Shown here: piece by piece, positions 53,541-63,700 of the stretch
Layout: each line of letters begins with the position of its first letter
How positions within the stretch are numbered: position 1 is the first letter of the stretch
NCBI RefSeq assembly: GCF_020149935.1
Contig: NZ_CP083757.1
Span: 1,488,001-1,552,000 of the forward strand
Direction: 5' to 3'
DNA length: 64,000 nt
DNA from: Marinilongibacter aquaticus
GTDB taxonomy: Bacteria; Bacteroidota; Bacteroidia; Cytophagales; Spirosomataceae
The notes under the pieces: model-generated
The model's input: the letters and a program-made list of their open reading frames with translations, nothing else
Told to the model about the DNA's origin: nothing
Database searches by the model: none
Program-made: the position numbers and the translations under genes

Positions 53541-55154
53541 ATGAAAAAACTACTTTTAATGTGCAGCGGGCTTGTTCTGCTGTTTGCATGTCAACCCAAA
53601 AAGGAAAAAAGACCGAATATTCTTTTCATTATGTCCGATGATCATGCCTATCAGGCTATATCGGCTTATGACAGCTCGCTTATTCGCACCCCGAATATCG
53701 ACAGACTGGCCAATGAAGGAATGCTTTTCACCAATGCTTCGGTAACCAATTCGCTCTGTGCCCCTTCCAGAGCAGTTATCTTGACCGGAAAGCACAGCCA
53801 CATCAACGGAAAAATTGACAACAATTTCAGTTTCGACACCACGCAAATGACTTTCCCGCAAATTCTACAAAAGAATGGCTATCAAACTGCCATGTTCGGG
53901 AAATTGCATTTCGGAAACAATCCGAAAGGTTTTGACGAGTTCCAAATCTTGCCCGGTCAAGGACATTATTACAATCCCGATTTCATTACAAAAAAAGAGG
54001 GCAAAAAGACCATTCAGGGCTATGTTACGGATATTATCACCGACATGACCCTCAACTGGCTTCAGAAAGAAAGAGACGAAGAGAAGCCTTTCTTTATGGC
54101 CTATTTGCACAAAGCACCGCACCGCGAATGGCTACCTGATGAAAAACACTTCAAAGATTACATTAGCAAAACTTTCCCAGAACCATCCACCCTTTTCGAC
54201 GACTACGAAGGAAGGGGCACTGCGGCCAAAACTGCCGAAATGAACATTTTGAAGCACATGAACTGGGCCGGTGATTCCAAGATAGCTCCAGAAGTAATGG
54301 ACGAATTGGGCATTCCCGAAACAGCGGGTTGGGACAAAAACGCATACAATTCGAATTTGGGAAGAATGAACCCCGAACAAAGAGCGGCTTGGGATGCGGT
54401 TTACGGTCCAATGAATGAAGAGTTCAAGAAGATATATCCGGGCATGAGCGAAGAAGACAAAATGCACTGGCGTTATCAGCGTTACATGCAAGATTACCTT
54501 GCCTGTATTGCTTCTGTTGATGATGGCGTGGGCCGTGTGTTGGATTACCTCGAGAAAAGCGGTTTGGCCGAAAACACAATCGTGATTTATACTTCAGACC
54601 AAGGCTTCTATCTGGGCGAACACGGATGGTTCGACAAGCGTTTTGCGTACAACGAATCTTTCAAAACGCCTTTACTTGTAAGGTGGCCAGGCGTGATCGC
54701 TCCGGGATCGAAAAACACGAAAATGGTTCAAAACCTCGATTATGCACAAACATTCTTGGCCGCTGCCGGAATAGAGGCTCCGAGTGATATGCAGGGCGAA
54801 AACCTCATCCCGCTTTTCAAAGGAGAAGACGACAAGTTTACACGCGATGCCGTGTACTACCATTATTATGAATATCCGGGCATTCACATGGCCAAAAGGC
54901 ACTACGCTATCGTAAGCGAAGAGTACAAGCTCATCCATTTTTATTATGATGTGGACGAGTGGGAATTGTACGACCGTAAAAAAGACCCTCAAGAACTTCA
55001 CAATGTGTACAATGACCCTGCTTACGCCGATGTGGCCGCAGACATGAAAGCAAGATTGGTGGAAATGCGAAAAAAATACAAAGATTCAGACGAGTTGGAT
55101 CAAATGTATATCGAAAAATACAAAGAAAGAGGACTGATCAAAGAAGGGAAATAA
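53541..55154 (+). CDS. sulfatase lipoprotein
   Basis: A 537-residue arylsulfatase-family protein with lipobox LLFAC (Cys17). The type I signature is S-L-C-A-P-S-R at 71-77, with Cys73 as the formylglycine site; D33/D34 (MSDDHAY) and later TSDQGFYLGEHGWFDK supply metal ligands. Maturation needs a formylglycine-generating enzyme, not in the window. It probably desulfates an algal or host polysaccharide at the cell surface. The gene stands alone; no SusC/SusD pair is adjacent. Confidence 0.9.
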   Translation: MKKLLLMCSGLVLLFACQPKKEKRPNILFIMSDDHAYQAISAYDSSLIRTPNIDRLANEGMLFTNASVTNSLCAPSRAVILTGKHSHINGKIDNNFSFDTTQMTFPQILQKNGYQTAMFGKLHFGNNPKGFDEFQILPGQGHYYNPDFITKKEGKKTIQGYVTDIITDMTLNWLQKERDEEKPFFMAYLHKAPHREWLPDEKHFKDYISKTFPEPSTLFDDYEGRGTAAKTAEMNILKHMNWAGDSKIAPEVMDELGIPETAGWDKNAYNSNLGRMNPEQRAAWDAVYGPMNEEFKKIYPGMSEEDKMHWRYQRYMQDYLACIASVDDGVGRVLDYLEKSGLAENTIVIYTSDQGFYLGEHGWFDKRFAYNESFKTPLLVRWPGVIAPGSKNTKMVQNLDYAQTFLAAAGIEAPSDMQGENLIPLFKGEDDKFTRDAVYYHYYEYPGIHMAKRHYAIVSEEYKLIHFYYDVDEWELYDRKKDPQELHNVYNDPAYADVAADMKARLVEMRKKYKDSDELDQMYIEKYKERGLIKEGK

Positions 55155-55173
55155 GTCCATTTCTAAAAAACAG

Positions 55174-55208
55174 GCGGGCCTTTGTTGAAACAACAAAGGC
55201 CCGCTTTT
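55174..55208 (+). terminator. intrinsic terminator after the sulfatase gene
   Basis: A 14-bp perfect stem, GCGGGCCTTTGTTG and its complement, with loop AAA and a following TTTT. It may also serve the convergent small gene. Confidence 0.88.
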
Positions 55209-55254
55209 GTTTATCCGGAATATCCAATTAAAAATCCTGCTCGACAAGAAGGTT

Positions 55255-55473
55255 TCAATTCTCGCTTTCGCCAGATTTAACCCCATCATACACCGACTTA
55301 ATCGCTGCCATTTCTTTAATCAAAAAAGATTGGAGCTCTTCGTTGAAGGCCTTTTTTTCATCATCGGGCAATGAAGCATAATACGCTTTCAACTCTTTAT
55401 TTATTTCGGCCTTTTCGGCTTCACTGGCCGCATTCATGGCCCGTACATGATATTTCTTAAAATCGAATGCCAC
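55255..55473 (-). CDS. small helical protein downstream of SulP
   Basis: A 72-residue, highly charged protein predicted to be mostly helix (SEAEKAEINKELKAYYASLPDDEKKAFNEELQSFL), with a GTG start. It begins 4 nt after the SulP stop, so it is translated with the transporter. No family recognised; a small regulatory or stabilising partner is a reasonable guess only. Confidence 0.6.
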   Translation of the reverse strand: MAFDFKKYHVRAMNAASEAEKAEINKELKAYYASLPDDEKKAFNEELQSFLIKEMAAIKSVYDGVKSGESEN

Positions 55474-55477
55474 AAGC

Positions 55478-57706
55478 TTATACTTTTTTGTTTATCAATT
55501 CTTCCAAGCGGATCCCAAAATCGACCATAGCCTTTATTTCGCCCACGCCACTGTGCCGCTCCTTATCCATAATCAAAATTCCGCCCTTTCCGTTCGATTC
55601 GATGTGATAATAATTATTACTCTCAAAAAACAGAATCATTTCATCGGTAAAGAAACGTCGGATACCCAGAATTTTCCCTCCACGCAAAGTGAACCGTTTG
55701 GCGAAATCACGGAACGAACGCAGCTTGATCTCTTTGTAATCGCTCAAATACTGCATGCGTTCGAAAAGATCGCCTTTGTCGAGCGTAAACGCGGGCACAC
55801 GTTTACGTGTGCTGATGTAAAGCATTGTGGCATGCAACTGTTCTTCTAAAATGAAGGCCCCTTCGGAATACTCGATATCGAACAATTTGAAAATCTTCTT
55901 CTTATCCTGCCCGATATTGTACAGGTGATCGACCTGACGCGTTTTGAAATAGCTGAAATCACGCAAGAAGAACATGTGATAATCGTGCTCGGTGGAAAAA
56001 TTCCAAGCCAGGCTATTCATGAACTTGCCCAATTCTTCCTGACGGCGGGTTTGCGTATCCGCGGTATTCACGAACGGCACGTATTTCAAAGCTCGACGCA
56101 AAGCAAAAGGGTGAGCCGATTCGGCACTGTGCAAATCCAAACCGATCACTTCAAACTCGCCACCATTTTTATCGAAAACCTGCTCATAATCCCAAAGGTT
56201 TTCCATAACTGTATGATCGACAAAGCCGCATTGAAGAAAATCAACCACCACGCGGTCTGTTGGCTCAATCTCATCCAACACTCTTTTCAAGCGGAAAAAA
56301 TTCACAAAAGACGCAAAATACTTTACGGTTGCCCTTTTCTTCCCATCCCGTTCCAATGTCAATTCCACATTGTTTCGGCCCATGTTTCGAAAAAAGAGAA
56401 GCGGGCTTTTCGTCAAATACATGTGCACCAAAAAAGTGGTAAATATACCAATCAAAATACCCACAATGAGGTCGGTAAACAAAGTGGCCACCACCGTCAC
56501 CACAAAGATGATAAGCTGCTCTCCCCCGATTTCCCGAATTTCGGATATCAGTTTAGGCTTGGCCAATTTGTACCCCGTGTACACCAATATAGCCGCCAGA
56601 GCGGGATAGGTAATTTTTTGAAATTCATCGTGAAAAACCCAAATGAGAATGATCAAAAACACAGCATGAAAGAAATTCGAGCTGCGGTTTGTAGCCTTGT
56701 TGTTTACATTCACCGAACTTACCGAAATCTTTGTCACGACATTCAAGCCACCCAAAAAACCCGAAACGATCGTAGCCAAACCCAGGGCTCTCAAATCCTT
56801 GTTGATGTTGGATTTCCTGTTTTGCGGATCCAGTTTATCGACAGCCTTAATGGCCAATAAAGATTCGATCGAGGCCAAAATGGTAATGGTGAAAACCAAC
56901 AAAATAAACTGGGGTTCGAGCATTTTCCCAAATTTCGGACTTGGAAGTGCTGTCAGGGCATCTTTCGATATCTGCACAAAATACTCCGAAGAAATCGGGT
57001 TGTCGAACATCGAAGAATTGGCAAAAATATTGGCCATCAATACCGACAGCAACACAATCCACATCGGTGCGGGAGCCAATTGAAAGTATTTGTTTCGAAT
57101 ATTCGAGTAGAAAAACATGATCAACAAGCTCAAAATACCTACCCAGCCTGCTGGTCTTTGCTCTGGATTTCTGACAAACTCGAGAAAAGAATGCGGAATG
57201 GCTTTCAAGAGCTCAATGGTATTGCCTTTGACATGTAAACTACCCAAAAGTATATGTATCTGCTTCGAAATCAATATAATACCAATAGCCGCCAACATCC
57301 CTTGTATAGCGGACGAAGGGAAAAAATTGGCCAATTTACCCAAGTTCACAAAGGACAAAAGCAAAATAATTAAGCCCGAAATTATTATTGCGGCCAAAGT
57401 GTACAAATACCCTTCGTACGGGTCGCCGTCTCCCATTCGGTTTACCGCAGCCAACACCACAACCACCAATCCATAGGCTGCACCAGAGATTGACACATAC
57501 CCTCCGCCAAACAAAGACACCACGATCCCCCCAACAATGGAGGTAATCACTCCTGCTATAGCCGGCACTCCCGAGGCTATGGCCAAACTCAAACCCAAAG
57601 GCATAGCGACAACGGAGACCACAAAACCAGCGAACAAATTGTTAGCTAGGTTTTTTGTTATTTTTTCTATCAAATTTGAAGTTTTAAACTGTTTAATCAG
57701 ATTCAA
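55478..57706 (-). CDS. SulP-family anion transporter with STAS and a long C-terminal extension
   Basis: A 742-residue protein. The SulP membrane domain (to about residue 420) includes MPLGLSLAIASGVPAIAGVITSIVGG and the YSNIRNKYF region. A STAS-like domain follows (about 445-515, VVVDFLQCGFVDHTVMENLW). About 220 further residues then contain LFDIEYSEGAFILEEQ, PAFTLDKGDLFERM and RFFTDEMILFFE, an arrangement I know only from unannotated bacterial proteins. The substrate could be bicarbonate, sulfate or another anion. The start is a TTG that overlaps the giant gene's stop by 14 nt; a later TTG is also possible. Confidence 0.82.
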   Translation of the reverse strand: MNLIKQFKTSNLIEKITKNLANNLFAGFVVSVVAMPLGLSLAIASGVPAIAGVITSIVGGIVVSLFGGGYVSISGAAYGLVVVVLAAVNRMGDGDPYEGYLYTLAAIIISGLIILLLSFVNLGKLANFFPSSAIQGMLAAIGIILISKQIHILLGSLHVKGNTIELLKAIPHSFLEFVRNPEQRPAGWVGILSLLIMFFYSNIRNKYFQLAPAPMWIVLLSVLMANIFANSSMFDNPISSEYFVQISKDALTALPSPKFGKMLEPQFILLVFTITILASIESLLAIKAVDKLDPQNRKSNINKDLRALGLATIVSGFLGGLNVVTKISVSSVNVNNKATNRSSNFFHAVFLIILIWVFHDEFQKITYPALAAILVYTGYKLAKPKLISEIREIGGEQLIIFVVTVVATLFTDLIVGILIGIFTTFLVHMYLTKSPLLFFRNMGRNNVELTLERDGKKRATVKYFASFVNFFRLKRVLDEIEPTDRVVVDFLQCGFVDHTVMENLWDYEQVFDKNGGEFEVIGLDLHSAESAHPFALRRALKYVPFVNTADTQTRRQEELGKFMNSLAWNFSTEHDYHMFFLRDFSYFKTRQVDHLYNIGQDKKKIFKLFDIEYSEGAFILEEQLHATMLYISTRKRVPAFTLDKGDLFERMQYLSDYKEIKLRSFRDFAKRFTLRGGKILGIRRFFTDEMILFFESNNYYHIESNGKGGILIMDKERHSGVGEIKAMVDFGIRLEELINKKV

Positions 57707-60700
57707 TAGCCACCCTTTTCACGCATACTTTTCCTTGGGCATCCATTACTTTGAACAAATAAATGCCTTCTCTAAAAATTCCGCCAAAATCTAATTTTAC
57801 GCTTGATTCGGGATGACCAGACATTCCAATAATATGAATTTCTCCTCTCTTATCAAACACTTCAATGTCAAATGGTGGCTTTCCATCGAAAAGAAAATGC
57901 AATTTTTGCCCCCTTACAACCGGGTTTGGAAATACCGCACAAGGCCTTCGAATACTCAAATCCAATAGACCTTTATCGTCAGTGTCTGTTTCGTTTACCA
58001 ATTGCTGCTCCTCGTCTGTTAAAGAATCCAAAGTTGAAGAAACTGCAAAATGCCCCCATTTCCCCAATGAAAACGCAATTGACCGCGTACTGTCGCGAGC
58101 GAGCTTAGGCATTTGCGGTGATCCCAAAGCTTCGCTTCTTTGCAGTATACCCTCGCAGAAATCATCCTTCGATACCAAAGTATACCCTTGAAAAAAACCT
58201 TCATCCGAATCCTTTCTAGGAAAAAGACGGGCATAATCGTCCAATTCCTCTGCATCAAAAAACACCCGGACATCGATACTGTCTTTCAAATTCTTTTCCG
58301 CTTCTAAAGAAAAAATTCTTGGCAAATAATATCGCTCGTACTCATCGGCAAAATATTCGTTTTCATCCAAACTGAAACGGAGTTGTAGGGAATCTATACG
58401 CTGTCCACGCGTATTCACGCCCAAAACTATTCGCCCATTATCCGTATGAAAATAGTGCCAGGCATACGTCGAAAGTGAATCGATGGTAAGAGTCAAACAG
58501 CTGTCCAAAAGAGCCTCTTCCTTTTTCAAATAACAATGCTCTACATCCACACACACATTTGTTGGGTTCGTCATGCAGCCGTTGGCCAGCGGCTTGGCCA
58601 ACCAATATTTGAAAGTGTCGAGTGAATCCTTGACAACCCAGGGCCTTTCCACCAATTGGCTATCCAATTCTGCATCGACAAACCAAACCAAAGAATCGGC
58701 AAAGGGATATTCCAAAATTTCAGGCTCTTCAAATCGACAATAGGCCTTTTCCAAACTGGGCAAGTTCAACCTTTCCGAAGGTTTGACTATAAATCTAGCT
58801 GGAGTCAAATCACTTTTACAGCCTTCAGCAGACAAGGTGGCATACCAAAAAAGCGTATCTGTTGTGTTTTCAATACTCGGTTCATCCAATTGCTGAACGA
58901 CCATTGAAGTATCTACCGCACTAAACCATACGTACTTTTGGCTCTCGGGCAAGCCTAATTTTCGCGGCGTCAGGCTGGCATACTGACAGACTTCCCGAGT
59001 CAGTGTTTCGGGAGCCTCTGGCCTTTCGGCCATTCGGAAGTGAAATTCCACCGTGCTTCGTGCACAGGAACTGCTTTTTTCTGCCTTGAAAACCACCCTT
59101 ATTCGAAAATCGGCAAAGGAATCAATTTGCCCATCTTCTATCATAAAACGAATGGTTTCCGAACTCGCTAAGGTTATCCATTTATTCCCCTCCTGCCTTT
59201 GCAATTGATATTCTTCGACCACTCCGTGAATCCACAGGCCTGTTGTATCCGGCACCCAAAATCCAGATCCGCAATAGACCTGATCTCCGATTCTTCCTTC
59301 AATTTTATTGACCAAAACTAAGGCTGGGTCGGAAACGAATTCATGGCCAGTCGTATCCGAAAGCAAGACTCGAATAGCTGTGTTTTCTGGAAATTCTTCC
59401 CCGCCCACATCTTCTATTTTAAGATCCGAATCGAATGCCTGTTCAACAAAAACAAAGGAGGAATCCGTGGGACGCCTTTTCTGCCAGCGGTAGCTCAAAG
59501 GCCCTTCTCCTTTCCCTTTGGCTCTGAAAGTAATGGAATTGCCTTCACAATCACCCAGATTGGCCAAAGGTTCCTTCAAACCCAAACGCCCACGTACTTC
59601 TCCCCAAATCAAACTTCTTGGCCCTTCGCAACCGTATGCACTGGTTTGTGAAACCCAGTGTTCATATTGATCCACTTTCCAATATCGGGGATCGGCCAAC
59701 TGATATTTCCTTCCCGTTCGACTGAAATACCATGTTAAATTTGCACCCAGTGCAGAAAACTCCAAGGTATCGCCTTCCATCACAAACGCTGGCGTGGTGC
59801 TTTTGGGCAAGTCAGGCGTGGGGTGAATCCTTACTACATATTTTGCTTTCGGACTGGCACAACCTTCATCGCTTTCTGCCGCAAACCAATACACAAACTC
59901 GCCCGGAATATTGGAATCAGGCTTCGGTGTCGTGCTTGTCCCCACGGCATCAGCACGGTCTGAATCATACCACATGTCATCGTAAGGTTTGGCATTGAAA
60001 CTCAGCTTTTTTGTTCGTTTTCCTTGGCAATAATCTACGGCAAGATCCGGTGGGCGATTGGGGTAAACGCCTACTGAAACCTTGGTTTGATCCGTGTTTT
60101 TGACACAGACAAAGCCACCTGTATTGAACTCAATCGCACACCTGTATTTTCGCGAATGCCAAGGTTGGATATTTTTGATTGAAAGTCGGCTGGTTTTTAC
60201 ACCGCTTATTACCCAAGGGTCTGCTTCTAAATCGTGCCATTCGCCCACAACATCATCACGCACCTGCCATTGATAAGAAAGTACATCGCCTGTGATTTTC
60301 AGATTGTTGAACAGATCGATTTCAAAATCATCCCCTATGCACGCATCGAAATTGGGCAAAGTATGATCGATCACATTGGCATGCAACACATAGTTTTTCG
60401 AAGAAATTTTACCGAGTGAATCCTCAACAACACATACAAACTCACTTCCATCGGGATTGGCTTCATTGCCCACGCCGTAAACCCTTAGCACTGCATTATT
60501 TGCTCCTTTTATTCCTTTATCTTCATCCGAAAGGTTCACGAATTCGCTCTCTTCCGGACGTTTCCTTTTCCACTGATATTGAACTTCACCAGCCCCCTCG
60601 GCCTCTAGTGCAAAACTCACCGAATTGCCTTCACAATCGTATTGGTCTTCCGCTTCACTCAAAATAGCCAATTGAGGGTAAATCTGCGTGTGCACCGCCA

Positions 60701-63700
60701 ATCTCGGACTTTCACAATATCCATCCGATTGGCTTACCCAAAATGTATACTCTCCCGTTTCATTCACTACAGGAACAGACTTAAGAGACTCAGTATCAAA
60801 CTCTCCTGCATACCATTTCAAGTTTTCACCTTCGGCCATAAATTGTACCGAATCGGGCTGAACTGCCATTGCGGCCGTCAGGCTTTTAGGCTGGGGCAGA
60901 CCTTCTCGCACATCGATTGCCGCTTGAGCCGAATATTGCCCGCAATCTCCATCACAAAAAACACGGTAAATCACACTACTGTCGGCCACGACGACTCGCT
61001 TTTCACCCACAAAACCGTCTTCCCATGTCAATGTTCCGCCGCAACCCATGGCTTCCAAAGTCACTGCATTCCCTTGACATACCGTGCTGTCTTGAAAACT
61101 CAATTGCACTTTATTTGTGGGCAAAACCTCCACGGCTACAGCCTCCGAAACTGCCTTGTTGCAGGCACTGGCTTCGCAATCGTAAACCGCACGAAAATAA
61201 ACCCACACACTTTCTGCTTGTGTGTTTTCCATTGGAGGTATCGAAACCAAGGTGTCCGAAAAGTTTACGTTTTCCCAATAGTTGGAAGTAGCCGCCCCAG
61301 ATTTGACATTTTGCTGCCACTGCAATCCGCACAAGCCCTGCCCGCCAATTATATGGGCTTGCAAATGCAAAGAATCGCCCGAACACAAAATTGGATTTTC
61401 AGCCATGACTTCGACCAAAGGATCTTTTGCGATTTCCAATTCTGAGACATTCGAATACACACGATTTCCGCAAGCATCCTCCGCCCTTCTTCTGAAGCAA
61501 TTCGTCTCATAAAGGCTTCCTGGATTAAAAGTCAAACCCTCTTCATCTGCAAGCTCCTTCCAAATACCTTGGCATAATTCGTCGACCTCCCATTGGAAAT
61601 GCAAAGCTCCTTTGCCGCCTTTGGGCGATTCCAAATTGCCTATTTCTGGAGGATTATAACCCGCACAATTCTTTACCGACAACGTCTCAATGACTCCTGC
61701 TTCGAGCAGAGGGAAGCCTTCGATTTCTAAGGTATCCGAATTGGGACTGCTGCAAGAATCCAAAAAGCACTTCGCCCAATAAAATTCCATTTTCAAAGGT
61801 CTCACTTTGATCTCTTCAGTGGTTTCGCCTGTATTCCACACAATTTGCCCTTCACAATTTCCAGCCGAAAGCGTGGCAGAATCACCCGTACAAATCTGGT
61901 CGCTTAGCAAGGACAGCACGGGTGCTTCCACTCCCGGCCTAACTGTAATTTCCACTGTATTCTCGGCATCTCTTTCGCAATTATCCAAACGGCATTTTGC
62001 CTTATAAACAGTATTTGCGGAGGGCGAAACGACAATCTCCTCACCCGTTTGGCCATCGGACCAAAACACCTCTCCATTACACCCTTCAGCCGATAACACG
62101 GCACGCTCACCGAAGCAAATCTCTTGGTTACCGCTCAAGTTTGTAGGCTCTATAACGGGCACAAGCAGTTTACCCAAATCTGAAGTTTCGATGCACGAAG
62201 TCCCCTCTCCTTTATCAAAATCAATGCGTATACGATACGCCGCATTTTCTTCGGTTGCCGTCACTGGATAAATCAAAAGGTCGGGCTCTGTTCCATTTTG
62301 TACACTTGCCCAAATACCCGATTCTATATCTCTTCTTTGCCATTCATAGTGCATTGCGATACCCCGAAAATCGGGTGGATGAAACCAAACCGAGTCGCCA
62401 ATACACACGGATTGGTCATCCAGGCGGCCAACAAATTCATTGACGAATAGACTCGCTGAATCACTGATTATTTGACAATTTCCCGGATTCAAAATCACAC
62501 GATACTGGCTCAAGTGAGGGTTTTCGGAATTCCCGATATTCGAAATTTTCAGATCATCGGTAAGTCCGTCGGGCAAATCAGACCAGCTTCCATCAAATGC
62601 CTTTCTCTGCCATTGGTAAAATGCCTCACCCTCTGCCGAAGCCGTGAAGTGCACCGTATTGCCTTTGCAATTGATCTGATCCAAGGGCTGATTCACAAAG
62701 CTCGGGTTTTCGGCCAATGGTACTTGAATTTCGAGTATATGCGTACAACTTTGGGCATTGCTAATTTCAATGGAATAAGCACCGGCCGCAAGCCCTTCGA
62801 AAGTGCCCGAGGACTGAACAGGAAAGTTATTGAGACGATATTGATACGGTAAGTTATCTGTTTTCGGTATTAAAACTATGCTCCCGCTTTGATCTCCGGT
62901 ACAAACCTCTGGCTTAATAGTATATTCGACCCGAGGGTTTTCCAACGTATCCAAAAGCACAAAAGAACGCTGGGTTTCGCAGGTAATAAAGGGAAATTCC
63001 TCTCTGTAGGCTGCATAATAACTTTGCTTTTCAGCAATATCTTCGAGCAAGAGTTTTTCGCCCAAATGAAAGGCCGCTTCTTCGTTTTCGCCCAAATACC
63101 AGAAAACCTGAGCACTGTTCTGCCCTGTACTGGCCACAAGTTCAATATCGGAATGCGGACAAAATGCAAAGGGAGCAGGCAAACCGTCAACCGAAAAGTC
63201 TGGACCTTTGGGATTGCTCATTTCAGCCGCTTCAATTGTTACCGAAACAGAGGTGGAACAAGTCCCTGAAAAGATCAACGCTTTCACCTCCGCCGCTTTA
63301 TCCAAGGTCAAGATCGATTCCGCCTCATCTATTTGCTCATCATTTACAATCCATTGATACGTATAAAGTCCGCTACCTCCTTCCGCTTCGGCATGAATAG
63401 CCACCGTATTGTTTAAATTTCCTTGCGGGCAAATCAAGCTTTGTGATGTGACCAAATCGCCCACAATCGCGGTATCGACAAACACCTGCACAGGTGTTCG
63501 TGGACTTTCACAAGCATTTGCATCCACTTGCGAAACGAAAAAGCTAAATGCCCCCGCAATGTCCGTTTCGGGAATGGGTGCGTCATGTTCGGCAAGTCCC
63601 CCGTTTTCATTTTGTCCATACCAAAGCAATGTATTTCCTGCATCGGGTTCTGCCGTCAAAGCCGAAGCTTCTGTATTTTCGCAAAAATGCCAGTTTTGCA

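Noticed and set aside
55925-56860. 311-codon frame opposite the SulP gene
   Set aside because: Antisense shadow; composition follows the reverse of membrane-protein codons.
60642-61445. 267-codon frame opposite the giant Ig-like gene
   Set aside because: Antisense shadow of a repetitive gene; no start context and no domain.
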